Program-made: the position numbers and the translations under genes
Shown: piece by piece, positions 1 through 9,127 of the stretch
How positions within the stretch are numbered: position 1 is the first letter of the stretch
How the letters are laid out: each line of letters starts with the position of its first letter
Assembly: GCA_937959115.1 (NCBI GenBank)
Contig: CALGAW010000025.1
Coordinates: 62,001 to 126,000, forward strand
Direction: 5' to 3'
DNA length: 64,000 nt
Origin: an uncultured Saprospiraceae bacterium
Lineage (GTDB): Bacteria > Bacteroidota > Bacteroidia > Chitinophagales > Saprospiraceae
The notes under the pieces: model-generated
What the model was told of the DNA's origin: nothing
The model's database searches: none
The model's input: the letters and a program-made list of their open reading frames with translations, nothing else

Positions 1-292
1 CAGAAGTGTGTGCCACAATTTTCTTAGGGTCTAACTGCTTGGAAAGTTCCTTCGCAACTTCAACAATTCCATCATCATGAACCGCCAGAATATAAATATC
101 AGCTGAATTCTCGGTGTCTCTTAACTTATTCAAAGCAGTTGCATTCACTTGATCCGCTAGTCGTTGAGCTTTAGACATTGTTCGACTGAACACTTGCTTG
201 ATTGGGAAACCCAATTCATGAAAGCGTAAGGCTAGATGTGTCCCTACGTTGCCCGCACCAATCACTGTAATCTTTTGCTTAGGAATCGGCAA
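1..292 (-). CDS. Rossmann-like / DUF2520 NAD(P)-binding protein (N-terminal part, runs off the window)
   Basis: The reverse strand encodes a Rossmann nucleotide-binding start with the glycine motif VIGAGNVGTHLA, followed by a second strand/helix ending in a stretch like AVHDDGIVEVAKEL. This is the pattern of the Rossmann-like/DUF2520 family, distant relatives of pyrroline-5-carboxylate reductase with no settled function. The reading frame is closed upstream by a stop and has no ATG ahead of the first beta-strand; the likely start is the TTG at 292, which places the start 14 bases inside the end of ccmF and suggests translational coupling. In Bacteroidota this gene commonly follows ccmF. Only about 97 residues are visible. 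Family call is good; the start codon is inferred. Confidence 0.75.
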   Translation of the reverse strand, partial: MPIPKQKITVIGAGNVGTHLALRFHELGFPIKQVFSRTMSKAQRLADQVNATALNKLRDTENSADIYILAVHDDGIVEVAKELSKQLDPKKIVAHTS

Positions 293-2768
293 TCCGTTTT
301 CTTTTTGAGCGAATTCGATAAATCATACTAAAAAACAATCCAAAAAGCGACAGTAGACAACCAATCCAAACAAGATTAATCCAAGGAAACAAAATGGCTT
401 GTAACACAACGTACTCCTGCCTAGGCTTCGTTTCTGCCATTGCAATTGTAACTGTACGATCTTGCGGATTCACCTTTGGAAACTTAAACTTCAGTCCTAG
501 TTCTTTGATTTCATCATCAATGCTTAAGCCGAAGCTTTCACGGATCAGATAAATCGGTTCTGCTTTCCATATCTTTTCGGTATCCATTTTTCTTGCGACT
601 AGGTTCGCAGCTACGGGGATATCGCCTGATTTGGAAACGTACTTTTCATTGGTTGGTTTTTGATTAAACCCTTCAAATACAATGTAACTCTTCGTCGCCC
701 ATATCGTATCACCTTGCTTCAGTATATGCGTTTCATACTTTAATGAATCAAGTTGTTTCTTTTCTACCTCCTTGTCTACTTCAGAGATTGGAAGCCCAAC
801 AACGTGTGTAAAAATATCTTTGTGTGCATAGTGTTTAGTATCTGGATTTGATGCCTCAATCTTAGTCATCATCTTGTTGTACAAGACATTAGGATGCAAA
901 TCAAACTCTTCTAACACTTTCCCATCGTCTCCTAGCTTCTTATAATTAATGTTAAACGTTCTAGTAAAACCATCGATTTCATCACCGACATAGGTTACTA
1001 AATAGTCGGACATTTTTGTTGGCAACCCTTTCGGTAATAATATATTTTTGTCCGCATCTTCCTCAGTAAACCCTTCAATCATACTAGCATCCATAAAGCC
1101 TCTTGACACAAAATCTTTATTCGCACCAGAAAATAGCACTCCGATCATAAGAATCCCAATTCCAAGATGTCCCATTGCAGAACCTGCCAGTTTCATGTTA
1201 AACTTAACGACAGACAAAATGTAGTTCATATTAATCAGGATCGAGAACACACCAGACCAGAGTAAGAGCTTATACTGCCATGCATTGATATTACCTGACC
1301 ATGCGATCAAAAAACTAACAAACGACGTCAGAATCGCGGTATAACCGATATTGCGCACTAATTTCCCTATCCTTTCATTCGAAAGCGAATCCTGTTCCTT
1401 GAATCTAAGAAACTGTGCAGCCCCAGAAAAAACAGCCAACAGCACACCGATCCACAGCTGATAGCGGTTGTAGTGGTCTACCACATCTATAGGAGGACGG
1501 CGTTGCCAAGATTCTGGCATATCCAACGCAGTGAAAATCGTATTATATACAGGTATAGATGTTGTAAACGAAATCAAGATCGAAGAGAACAATAAGACAA
1601 GTGCTCCGATAAACATCCAGAATTCTCGGGAGTAAACACTTTCTTCCCGCTTAGGAGATGGTATACTTCTCATTCGATAAAAGAACATCCCTAATGGTGG
1701 AATCAAAAAGGCCATAATAAAGCCAACTAATTGCCACTCCATACCCATTTCAGTAAAGGCATGGACACTGGTATCTCCTAGGATTCCACTCCGTGTCAAA
1801 AATGTAGAATACAAGATTAAGACAAAGGTAAAAATGTAAAAGAGATAAGTCGACTTAATACTATATCCAGCGCCCTTCGCAATAAGATTTGCGTGTATTC
1901 CTGCAATTAAAATGAGCCAAGGTACCAAGGACATATTCTCTACCGGATCCCATGCCCAATAGCCTCCAAAACTCAAGGCTTCGTAAGCCCATGCACCTCC
2001 CATTAGTATTCCAAGCCCTAGTATTGCTCCTGAGAATAACGCCCAAGGCAATACAGGTTTCAACCATTCCTTATGCTTGCCCGTCCAAAGACCGGCAACG
2101 GCATACATAAAGGGCACACAGGTTGAAGCAAAGCCCAAAAACAGGGTTGGTGGATGAATTGTCATCCAGTAATTTTGTAAGAGTGGGTTCAGCCCATTTC
2201 CATTAATAAGTGAGGTGTAATTCGGGTTGGAGAAGATCGGGGCATCTCTTACATCTCTTGTCAGTACTAGTGGATTAGAACCAATTTTGAAGAATTCATC
2301 ACCAAAATAAAAATACAATCCTAAGATCATTGACACTAAAAACACTTGGATAAAAGACAAGATACTCATCACTGGAGCCTCCCATTCTTTTGCGGTAAAC
2401 ATCAACACTCCTCCTAGGACGATGTGCCAGAACAACCAAAGCATAAAACTCCCTTCTTGTCCTTCCCAGAAAGCGGAAAAAATGTATTTAAAATCAAGAT
2501 CATCACTTACATGCTGCAGGGCGTAATCATATTCATAATACGAATTGATCATCACGTAGAATACACAAGCAATTACGATAAATATGCTAATGCCATGGAC
2601 TGTAAATGCTAAGCGACCAATGCGCTTCCAAGATTGTTGCAGGATATCTTCTTTGGCATTCGTCGCTGCAAAAAAGCTGACTGCTGCTAAAATGCTGGAC
2701 ACAAATCCTAGAATAATACAAAAATGACCGATCTGGCCGGGTAACAGGTGTTCGTTTATATACTCCAT
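279..2768 (-). CDS. ccmF: Cytochrome c heme lyase subunit CcmF (CcsA/CcmF family)
   Basis: Integral membrane component of System I cytochrome c maturation, which transfers heme from holo-CcmE to apocytochrome on the outer face of the cytoplasmic membrane. The 829-residue protein has many hydrophobic segments and the tryptophan-rich WWD heme-handling motif GGYWAWDPVENMSLVPW near residue 270-285. The conserved IHPPTLFLGFAS segment precedes it. A large soluble loop lies between about residues 570 and 780 before a last membrane helix and a basic tail (RIRSKRKR). Length is somewhat above the roughly 650 residues of proteobacterial CcmF because of that C-terminal extracytoplasmic loop. It lies 22 bp downstream of ccmE on the same strand and overlaps the following DUF2520 gene. 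CcmH and CcmI are not in the window. Confidence 0.95.
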   Translation of the reverse strand: MEYINEHLLPGQIGHFCIILGFVSSILAAVSFFAATNAKEDILQQSWKRIGRLAFTVHGISIFIVIACVFYVMINSYYEYDYALQHVSDDLDFKYIFSAFWEGQEGSFMLWLFWHIVLGGVLMFTAKEWEAPVMSILSFIQVFLVSMILGLYFYFGDEFFKIGSNPLVLTRDVRDAPIFSNPNYTSLINGNGLNPLLQNYWMTIHPPTLFLGFASTCVPFMYAVAGLWTGKHKEWLKPVLPWALFSGAILGLGILMGGAWAYEALSFGGYWAWDPVENMSLVPWLILIAGIHANLIAKGAGYSIKSTYLFYIFTFVLILYSTFLTRSGILGDTSVHAFTEMGMEWQLVGFIMAFLIPPLGMFFYRMRSIPSPKREESVYSREFWMFIGALVLLFSSILISFTTSIPVYNTIFTALDMPESWQRRPPIDVVDHYNRYQLWIGVLLAVFSGAAQFLRFKEQDSLSNERIGKLVRNIGYTAILTSFVSFLIAWSGNINAWQYKLLLWSGVFSILINMNYILSVVKFNMKLAGSAMGHLGIGILMIGVLFSGANKDFVSRGFMDASMIEGFTEEDADKNILLPKGLPTKMSDYLVTYVGDEIDGFTRTFNINYKKLGDDGKVLEEFDLHPNVLYNKMMTKIEASNPDTKHYAHKDIFTHVVGLPISEVDKEVEKKQLDSLKYETHILKQGDTIWATKSYIVFEGFNQKPTNEKYVSKSGDIPVAANLVARKMDTEKIWKAEPIYLIRESFGLSIDDEIKELGLKFKFPKVNPQDRTVTIAMAETKPRQEYVVLQAILFPWINLVWIGCLLSLFGLFFSMIYRIRSKRKRIADS

Positions 2769-2790
2769 ACCGTGTTAGGTGCGATAACGC

Positions 2791-3192
2791 TTACTGATAG
2801 CTAATTTCTTTTAATCTGACTTCCTCTTCAACATATTTCGATGGACACTTTACGAGCATAGAGGAAGCAATGAACTCCCCATCTTTCATGCTGCCAGTAA
2901 GCACAATCTCTTCAGTACGCTCAAAATCTTGAGGTTTGGCATCAAGCAACACAACTTTTCGCTCCTCTTCATTCTGATCTCTCATATAAAAACTAAAGTA
3001 ATTTGGATTTTCTTCAGGATTATAAACCATCTCTTTATCTTTCGATAACTGCCCTACTACCTGAAACTTACGGTCTGGCTGTTTGGCAGCATCAGAAAAG
3101 GAAACATAAGGACTCATCTCCTGAACCATCGACATTAACGCGATTACAGAAATAAGAATTAATATGCCACCTATTAAATGTGTCTTTTTCAT
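2791..3192 (-). CDS. ccmE: Cytochrome c maturation heme chaperone CcmE, Cys-type
   Basis: Periplasmic heme chaperone that carries heme to CcmF. The protein has one N-terminal membrane anchor (residues about 5-23) and a small OB-fold domain. I start it at the ATG at 3192 (MKKTHLIGG), because the 14 residues that could be added upstream are not family-like and would push charged residues before the anchor. The heme-binding position reads LVKCPSKYVEEE, that is Cys116-x3-Tyr120 instead of the His-x3-Tyr of E. coli CcmE. Cys-type CcmE proteins are known from Desulfovibrio and archaea, where they go with a simplified System I. Gives 133 residues. Next gene downstream is ccmF, 22 bp away. Confidence 0.9.
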   Translation of the reverse strand: MKKTHLIGGILILISVIALMSMVQEMSPYVSFSDAAKQPDRKFQVVGQLSKDKEMVYNPEENPNYFSFYMRDQNEEERKVVLLDAKPQDFERTEEIVLTGSMKDGEFIASSMLVKCPSKYVEEEVRLKEISYQ

Positions 3193-3333
3193 TGTTTTGA
3201 ATGCTTTGTGACAAAAATAAGACATTTTGAGCAATCGTGTAATGCTTATTTGGATTTATATTTCATCTAAATAACAATTGTAATTTTAAAAGGTTGTATT
3301 AACTGAAGTAAATATGGTTAAATTCATTTTATT

Positions 3334-3341
3334 TACCTTTG
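3334..3341 (+). promoter_or_regulatory. Bacteroidota-type -7 box (TACCTTTG) for the ftsE-like gene
   Basis: TACCTTTG matches the Bacteroidota -7 consensus TAnnTTTG exactly and lies 39 bases before the ATG at 3381. No convincing TTTG lies 18-21 bases further upstream, so this is a half-supported promoter. Confidence 0.5.
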
Positions 3342-3380
3342 TGGATTACAGCATAAAAACATAAAGTACTGCAAGTAAAA

Positions 3381-4076
3381 ATGAAAGAACAAAGCCCAGT
3401 CATCGCTTTAAGCAATGTTTCTATTTTTCAGAATAAACGCTTAGTTCTGAAGAATATTAACATCGAAATCAATAAAGGTGAGTTTGTTTATCTCATCGGC
3501 AAAACTGGAAGTGGCAAAACCACCTTTCTTAAATTGCTTTATGGTGAACTGCCCCTATTAGAAGGGGAAGCAACAATAGTAAACACGGACCTACACCGTC
3601 TCGCTTGGAAAAATGTGCCCGCACTTCGAAGAAAACTAGGAATCATCTTCCAAGATTTCAATCTGCTAACGGATCGCTCGATTTATGACAACCTTAAATT
3701 TGTGCTGGAGGCAACTGGCTGGAAAGACAAAGCAAAGATCGAAAGTCGTATTAAAGAAGTCCTAAGCCTCGTCCTACTAAAAGACTGTCAATCCAAAATG
3801 CCATTTGAGCTATCAGGTGGCGAGCAGCAACGCGCAGTGATCGCACGTGCCCTACTCAACGAGCCTGATATCATTTTAGCTGATGAGCCAACGGGGAATC
3901 TCGACCCTAATTCCTCTGATGAAATCATTCAGTTGCTTCGAAATCTCAATAAAGCAAAAGCGACTACTATTATCATGGCAACTCATGACTACCCTATCGT
4001 AGCAAAATACCCAGGTAAAATACTACGATGCAGAGACAATCAACTCTTCTTCCAAGAGACCTACGATTTGTCTTAA
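3381..4076 (+). CDS. ftsE: FtsE-like ABC transporter ATP-binding protein
   Basis: A 231-residue ABC ATPase. Walker A is [11 protein letters not shown] (about residue 40), the ABC signature is [16 protein letters not shown], Walker B is [14 protein letters not shown], and the switch histidine follows in MATHDYPIV. The [10 protein letters not shown] form and total length are typical of FtsE, the cytoplasmic ATPase that works with FtsX to control cell-wall hydrolases during division. FtsX is not adjacent: the next gene is dnaK. In many Bacteroidota the two are unlinked. A LolD-type lipoprotein exporter ATPase is the main alternative, since the same motifs occur there, but the sequence around residues 80-100 ([19 protein letters not shown]) fits FtsE well. 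Confidence 0.8.
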   Translation: MKEQSPVIALSNVSIFQNKRLVLKNINIEINKGEFVYLIGKTGSGKTTFLKLLYGELPLLEGEATIVNTDLHRLAWKNVPALRRKLGIIFQDFNLLTDRSIYDNLKFVLEATGWKDKAKIESRIKEVLSLVLLKDCQSKMPFELSGGEQQRAVIARALLNEPDIILADEPTGNLDPNSSDEIIQLLRNLNKAKATTIIMATHDYPIVAKYPGKILRCRDNQLFFQETYDLS

Positions 4077-4130
4077 GGTCTGCTTTCTAGTACAAATAAA
4101 ATTTTAGTCCATTAATAATTAACAAAAACC

Positions 4131-4198
4131 TGTCGTTTTGTCACCCTAGACTGACAGTCCGAATAGATTTCCAAGTGTTTTGCGTAAAAATGACAGTC
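4131..4198 (+). promoter_or_regulatory. Candidate activator sites upstream of dnaK (TGACAGTC direct repeats)
   Basis: Three related sites precede the dnaK promoter: TGTCGTTTTGTCA at 4131-4143, the perfect palindrome GACTGACAGTC at 4149-4159, and a further TGACAGTC at 4191-4198, spaced 39 bases from the first TGACAGTC. Their position 25-90 bases upstream of a sigma-54-like promoter fits enhancer sites for a bacterial enhancer-binding protein. This role is inferred. Confidence 0.45.
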
Positions 4199-4217
4199 TA
4201 ACAACTCAAAAATTGGA

Positions 4218-4234
4218 CTGGCATACCAATTGAA
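4218..4234 (+). promoter_or_regulatory. Sigma-54-like -24/-12 promoter of dnaK
   Basis: CTGGCATACCAATTGAA matches the RpoN consensus TGGCAYR-N4-TTGCW in all positions except a TTGA in place of TTGC at -12. Predicted transcription start is near 4245, giving a leader of about 37 bases before the ATG at 4282. No TAnnTTTG-type promoter is seen in this gap. Confidence 0.55.
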
Positions 4235-4281
4235 TTGTATTAACCGTATTTCAAAAATAACTTAATTTAAATAGTACAGAA

Positions 4282-6216
4282 ATGAGTAAAATTATTGGGA
4301 TTGATCTGGGAACAACAAATTCCTGTGTGGCAGTGATGGAAGGGAATGAACCCGTCGTGATTCCTAATGAGGAAGGAAAAAGAACAACACCTTCTATCGT
4401 CGCTTTTTTAGATAATGGCGAACGCAAAATTGGTGATCCGGCAAAACGTCAAGCCATAACTAACCCGACACGAACGATCATGTCGATCAAACGGTTTATG
4501 GGAGGCAAATTCAAAGATGCTAAAAAGGAATCTGAGCGTATGTCCTACAAGATTGTAGAAGGCTCAAACGGAACTGTAAGAGTGGAGATTGAAGATAAAA
4601 AATATACGCCACAGGAAATTTCAGCGATTGTACTTCAGAAAATGAAGAAAACAGCTGAAGACTACCTTGGCCATGACGTTACAGAAGCTGTTGTAACAGT
4701 TCCTGCATACTTTAATGATTCACAAAGACAAGCGACGAAAGAAGCTGGTGAAATCGCAGGACTTAAAGTAAAACGAATCATAAACGAACCAACAGCTGCC
4801 GCTCTCGCCTATGGATTAGACAAGAGAGACAAGGACATGAAGATTGCAGTGTACGACCTTGGTGGTGGCACATTTGATATCTCTATCCTTGAATTAGGTG
4901 ACGGTGTTTTTGAAGTAAAATCAACGAATGGTGATACTCACCTTGGTGGTGACGACTTTGATTATGTTATCATGGATTGGTTAGCAGAGCACTTTATTAG
5001 CCAAGAGAATGTTGATCTAAGAAAAGATCCAATGGCACTTCAACGGTTGAAAGAAGCTGCTGAAAAAGCAAAAATTGAGTTGTCGACGTCTAATGAAACA
5101 GAAATCAATTTACCATATGTAACGGCAGTAGATGGTGTACCAAAGCACCTTGTACTTAAGTTATCACGTGCAAAATTCGAACAACTTGCTGATGAACTAG
5201 TATCTAGAACACTGAAGCCTTGTGAAAATGCATTGAAAGATGCAGGATTGAGCAAAAGTGAAATCGATGAAGTTATCCTTGTCGGTGGTTCAACTAGAAT
5301 TCCTAGAATCCAGAAAGCTGTAGAAGATTTCTTCGGTAAAAAACCTGGAAAAGGAGTCAACCCTGATGAAGTTGTTGCAATTGGAGCATCCATCCAAGGT
5401 GGCGTATTAAGCGGAGACGTGAAAGATGTACTTCTACTTGATGTTACACCTCTTTCACTTGGTATAGAAACAATGGGTAATCAATTCACCCCTTTAATTG
5501 AATCAAATACAACGATACCAACTAAGCGTTCTGAAACCTTTTCTACCGCAGCAGACAATCAAGCATCTGTAGAAATTCACGTTCTACAAGGAGAGCGCAC
5601 AATGGCAAGAGATAATAAAACCATTGGAAAGTTTATCCTTGACGGAATTCCACCATCAAGAAGAGGCGAACCTAAAATTGAAGTTACCTTCGACATTGAT
5701 GCAAACGGTATACTAAGCGTTTCTGCTAAAGACAAAGGAACTGGCAAAGAACAGTCGATCAGAATTGAAGCTTCTTCTGGGTTATCCAAAGAGGAAATCG
5801 AACGAATGAAGAATGAGGCAAAAGCGAATGAAGATGCTGATAAGAAAGCAAAAGAAGAAGTTGAAAAAATCAATGCAGCGGATTCTATGATCTTCCAAAC
5901 TGAAAAACAGTTGACTGAATTTGGTGACAAAGTGCCAGAAGCAGAAAAAGGAAACATCGAAGCAGCATTGGAAGAACTGAAAAAAGCACATGCTTCTAAA
6001 GATCTAGTAGCAATTGACGCCGCTCTTGAAAAGATGAATACGGCTTGGCAAGCAGCTAGTCAGCACATGTATGCTGGTGCTGAAGGAGCTCCAAATCCGA
6101 ACGCTGAGAACGCTGAACCAACTGCTAACACAGGAGGTGCAGAGGAAGGCGGCAACGGTAAATCTGCTGAAGATGTAACTGATGTTGAATTTGAAGAAGT
6201 AGACGACGCTAAGTAA
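4282..6216 (+). CDS. dnaK: Molecular chaperone DnaK (Hsp70)
   Basis: Cytoplasmic ATP-dependent chaperone that binds exposed hydrophobic segments with DnaJ and GrpE. The 644-residue protein is full length: N-terminal ATPase starting [18 protein letters not shown], phosphate loop [29 protein letters not shown], the linker [16 protein letters not shown], a substrate-binding beta domain, a helical lid, and a low-complexity Asn/Gly/Glu tail ending in [12 protein letters not shown], the usual DnaK C-terminal EEVD-like acidic end. dnaJ and grpE are not adjacent. It is preceded by a sigma-54-like promoter with upstream repeat sites and followed by a strong terminator, so it is transcribed alone. Confidence 0.99.
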   Translation: MSKIIGIDLGTTNSCVAVMEGNEPVVIPNEEGKRTTPSIVAFLDNGERKIGDPAKRQAITNPTRTIMSIKRFMGGKFKDAKKESERMSYKIVEGSNGTVRVEIEDKKYTPQEISAIVLQKMKKTAEDYLGHDVTEAVVTVPAYFNDSQRQATKEAGEIAGLKVKRIINEPTAAALAYGLDKRDKDMKIAVYDLGGGTFDISILELGDGVFEVKSTNGDTHLGGDDFDYVIMDWLAEHFISQENVDLRKDPMALQRLKEAAEKAKIELSTSNETEINLPYVTAVDGVPKHLVLKLSRAKFEQLADELVSRTLKPCENALKDAGLSKSEIDEVILVGGSTRIPRIQKAVEDFFGKKPGKGVNPDEVVAIGASIQGGVLSGDVKDVLLLDVTPLSLGIETMGNQFTPLIESNTTIPTKRSETFSTAADNQASVEIHVLQGERTMARDNKTIGKFILDGIPPSRRGEPKIEVTFDIDANGILSVSAKDKGTGKEQSIRIEASSGLSKEEIERMKNEAKANEDADKKAKEEVEKINAADSMIFQTEKQLTEFGDKVPEAEKGNIEAALEELKKAHASKDLVAIDAALEKMNTAWQAASQHMYAGAEGAPNPNAENAEPTANTGGAEEGGNGKSAEDVTDVEFEEVDDAK

Positions 6217-6243
6217 GCTACAAATAGAAAATAAATCATTTTC

Positions 6244-6276
6244 AAGGGTTGTGCCAATACGGTGCAACCCTTTTTT
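6244..6276 (+). terminator. Rho-independent terminator of dnaK
   Basis: A 12-bp stem (AAGGGTTGTGCC with GGTGCAACCCTT, two G-U pairs) with loop AATAC is followed by six T residues, 28 bases past the dnaK stop. Confidence 0.9.
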
Positions 6277-6395
6277 ATTGAGCTAAATTATTATTTAAAG
6301 CGGATCACCCAACTCATTTAAAATTATTCTTATATTACATTATTAAACCTTACAATAAAATTAGGTCACCCAAATTCATTGCTCAAACTATCACT

Positions 6396-8492
6396 ATGCA
6401 TTGCCCATTAAAGGTTACAATCACCATTATACTGCTGCTAGGCATTTTATCACTAAATGCGCAATTCGTAAACTTCGAAGATACTTGGAAAGAGTTCCTC
6501 AGCGACAGCAAAACCTCTAACATCAGCAAACTCGTTGAACCATCAAAGGATCAGGCAGAGAACTATGTTAAGTATTGCCTGATGTATGCAAATGACCATT
6601 TCTGTGCAAATGAGATCAATAATGCCGAGCAACTAATGCTAGATATTAAAACCTTGGGATCTGACAAATACAGCTCCATTCCTGATTTTAAACCACGATA
6701 TGATGACCTAGGTGAAAAAATAGAAGCTTATCACAAAGTAGACAAGGCCTGGAAACTATACTTGAAAAACAAAACAGTGAGCCACAGTGATCTAGAAATA
6801 GAACATGGTGGCCGCTTATGCGAAAAAGGAACACTTGCTAAGTTCAACTACATGAAATTTCATGCAAACTACTGTGATGCAGAAATCGGGAAAGCCAAAG
6901 ATGTCTTTGAGAAGCGAGTGCTCAAACTAGCAGAGAACACCACGTTAGAAATAACTGATGTGGAAGGTCTTCAACCTAAAGTAGAAATGACAAAGGAGCT
7001 ATTTGCTGGTTTGAAACGTCTAGGACCTGCCTGGAAAGAGTGGATGGATACCGAAGAATCACCAGGCTTTGAAGGTGACCTACCAGTCATCGGCTGCTAC
7101 GCCATTCCTAATATGAAAGTCTATCTCTTGAAAGCTGCTGTTGACCTTTGTAAAAACGGAGCAGCAATGCTCAATAAAATCAATAAGCTCAAAGCAAAAA
7201 GTACACATCCAATTCCAGCAGACGTTGCAGAAAAAATTAAATGGTTGGAAAAAGAAGCGGGTACATATAGCGGCGATGTTGCTGCACTTAAAGCTGCTTG
7301 GAAAGAGTTTGTACCTACTGACACCTTAAAGAAAAAAACAACGTTTGGAGAATACTGCCATAAGGACGATCAAATCAAGGCGTATGTCATGGAAGGAACC
7401 ATCGAGGCATGCGAAAAAGGCGAGCAAATGCTCAAAAAAATTGGAGAAGTGATGGAAGAGTTCGAACCAGAACTTGATGCCAAAACACTTGAAAAAATTG
7501 ACAACTTAGAAAAGAAGATCGCCGCATATGAAAAAGACCTTGAACACCTCAATTCTACTTGGAAAACCTTCCTAGAACAAAAAGACACCTTGACTGAGCC
7601 GCATGGACTTGTCAACTTCTATTGCGATAAGATCGCTCAGGTAACGTCATGGGCAATCAAGGGGCATTTAAATTCTTGTGAAGATGGGGAAGGCTATTTA
7701 AAGCGAATTGATGGTCTACAGAAAAAATACAACCTTAAGTATGACAAAGAGCTTGCTTGTCGAATTCAAAGACTAAGAGGAAAAGTCTATCAATGTATTT
7801 ACATAAAGCTTGTCAGACAAGCACAAAAGGAAACACACGAGGAACGCGAGAAGTTTGGTCCAGTCTCCGCCGCCAAAATGCAAGCAGCACTTAATAGCGA
7901 TAAATTGCCTTGCGAAACAAAAGTACAATACAATCCACTAGGTAAAATTGGTATTCGGTATACTGTTACAACCTACATGTGTCAGGATATTGACCTTGCA
8001 AAAATGGGAGATCCAGAATACTATCGAAAAATTGCAAAATGGGTAGACGATGAAGTATTATCTAAATACTGCGAAGCAACCATGCGGTGTAAGGAAAAAT
8101 TCTACATTTATTTGGAAGGACATACCGATGGACATGCCTTCAGAGGGGCGACCTATAAGCGATCCCTAGACATTCCTTCTGGTACTTCCTATACACATTA
8201 CCTCAATGGTCAACCAATGGATAAGATGACGGACCGCACCATCACCACCTCCTTGAAAGATAATCGAGAACTGGGCATCGCTAGAGCTTGGACGGTCAAG
8301 CAACAACTAGATTTCATGAGGGTACCAATCAGTGTTGGAGCTTATGAGCACTCTTCTTCTGAGAAAGGCGGTCAATACCGTCGAGTAGAGATTGATCTGA
8401 ACATCACCAATCTACTATTAGACTATTACGAGAAGCGATTGAAAGAATTAATCAAAAAATCAGGAATTGGCGAACGCCCTAAACCTTGTTAG
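6396..8492 (+). CDS. Secreted protein with five cysteine-paired W-K modules and a degenerate OmpA-like C-terminal domain
   Basis: I do not recognise the full protein. A signal peptide (about residues 1-22, ending SLNAQ) is followed by five tandem modules of 87-94 residues. Each begins with [AT]WK[ELT]- (codons near 6486, 6749, 7032, 7298 and 7560) and carries a central Cys and a second Cys before a helix with the pattern Cxx(G/A)xxxL; modules 3-5 end in (L/Y)xx(I)xxL helices. The C-terminal part (nt about 8095-8410) reads IYLEGHTDGHAF, then NRELGIARAWTVK, then RRVEIDLN, which is the peptidoglycan-binding OmpA-like pattern with an insertion of about 35 residues between strand and helix. A periplasmic, cell-wall-attached role is inferred. 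698 residues; transcribed alone between terminators. Confidence 0.8.
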   Translation: MHCPLKVTITIILLLGILSLNAQFVNFEDTWKEFLSDSKTSNISKLVEPSKDQAENYVKYCLMYANDHFCANEINNAEQLMLDIKTLGSDKYSSIPDFKPRYDDLGEKIEAYHKVDKAWKLYLKNKTVSHSDLEIEHGGRLCEKGTLAKFNYMKFHANYCDAEIGKAKDVFEKRVLKLAENTTLEITDVEGLQPKVEMTKELFAGLKRLGPAWKEWMDTEESPGFEGDLPVIGCYAIPNMKVYLLKAAVDLCKNGAAMLNKINKLKAKSTHPIPADVAEKIKWLEKEAGTYSGDVAALKAAWKEFVPTDTLKKKTTFGEYCHKDDQIKAYVMEGTIEACEKGEQMLKKIGEVMEEFEPELDAKTLEKIDNLEKKIAAYEKDLEHLNSTWKTFLEQKDTLTEPHGLVNFYCDKIAQVTSWAIKGHLNSCEDGEGYLKRIDGLQKKYNLKYDKELACRIQRLRGKVYQCIYIKLVRQAQKETHEEREKFGPVSAAKMQAALNSDKLPCETKVQYNPLGKIGIRYTVTTYMCQDIDLAKMGDPEYYRKIAKWVDDEVLSKYCEATMRCKEKFYIYLEGHTDGHAFRGATYKRSLDIPSGTSYTHYLNGQPMDKMTDRTITTSLKDNRELGIARAWTVKQQLDFMRVPISVGAYEHSSSEKGGQYRRVEIDLNITNLLLDYYEKRLKELIKKSGIGERPKPC

Positions 8493-8521
8493 TCACTTCC
8501 ACAATACTTAATTCCTTGCTT

Positions 8522-8553
8522 ATTGATGAAGGATGAATTTAACATTCATCAAT
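8522..8553 (+). terminator. Inverted repeat after the OmpA-like gene, possible weak terminator
   Basis: ATTGATGAA and TTCATCAAT form a perfect 9-bp inverted repeat with a 14-base loop, 29 bases after the stop. The following sequence is AT-rich but lacks a clean T run, so termination is uncertain. Confidence 0.35.
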
Positions 8554-8588
8554 AATAATTAACAATTACTCCTTCGTTCCTCTAATAT

Positions 8589-8618
8589 TTTGTTAATTCT
8601 GTAGAATTAATAGCTTTT
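8589..8618 (+). promoter_or_regulatory. Bacteroidota-type promoter for the small membrane gene
   Basis: TTTG at 8589-8592 and TAGCTTTT at 8611-8618 are separated by 18 bases, close to the TTTG-N19-TAnnTTTG consensus (last base differs). ATG follows at 8667. Confidence 0.5.
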
Positions 8619-8666
8619 TTCATATGAAACCCATTAAATTGGAGAAAATAAAAAACTAAGAAGAAC

Positions 8667-9050
8667 ATGTCAAAATCAAGAGCAACCGGTTGTACTAGAT
8701 TCATTGTAGCCATGATGGTCATTATTCCTTTAGCCTATTTCGCTAGTATGATGATTACTGGTGAAACGGTAAATTTTAAAGCTTTATTGAATAGATGGTT
8801 AGGGAATAAAATAGAAGTAAAAGATGCTAGACCTGAGAGAAATGACAAAACCGTCTCCTACAAGGATAAATTAAACGAGAAAAAAAGTTCTTCAGGAGCA
8901 TTAAAAAATATCGGGGACTTCAAAGATCGGATCAAAACACTTGAAGCACAAGTAAAAGACAAGGACGAAAAAATCGAATATTTGTTCAAACAACTTCAAA
9001 AATCAGAAAGAGAACTCGAAGCAGCAAAAAAGAAATTATCTGGTAATTGA
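8667..9050 (+). CDS. Small membrane-anchored coiled-coil protein, unknown function
   Basis: 127 residues with no family I recognise. One transmembrane helix lies at about residues 11-31 (IVAMMVIIPLAYFASMMI). A charged, lysine-rich linker follows, and residues about 80-125 form a heptad-like coiled coil (IKTLEAQVKDKDEKIEYLF onward). The topology suggests a cytoplasmic or periplasmic rod on a membrane anchor. It lies 77 bases upstream of the FabD-like gene on the same strand, so co-transcription with the FabD-like/Coq4-like pair is possible but not shown. Confidence 0.7.
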   Translation: MSKSRATGCTRFIVAMMVIIPLAYFASMMITGETVNFKALLNRWLGNKIEVKDARPERNDKTVSYKDKLNEKKSSSGALKNIGDFKDRIKTLEAQVKDKDEKIEYLFKQLQKSERELEAAKKKLSGN

Positions 9051-9127
9051 TAATCATTCAATTCTTATACTACCAAATAATATTAAAATAGTAGGCGTTT
9101 GTTCGTTAATTTACATGGAATAAACCA

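Noticed and set aside
3193-3234. Upstream ATG for ccmE
   Set aside because: The extra 14 residues precede a normal CcmE start with membrane anchor and are not expected in the family.
4077-4281. CIRCE operator upstream of dnaK
   Set aside because: The TTAGCACTC-N9-GAGTGCTAA pattern is absent; only the TGACAGTC-type sites and the sigma-54-like element are present.
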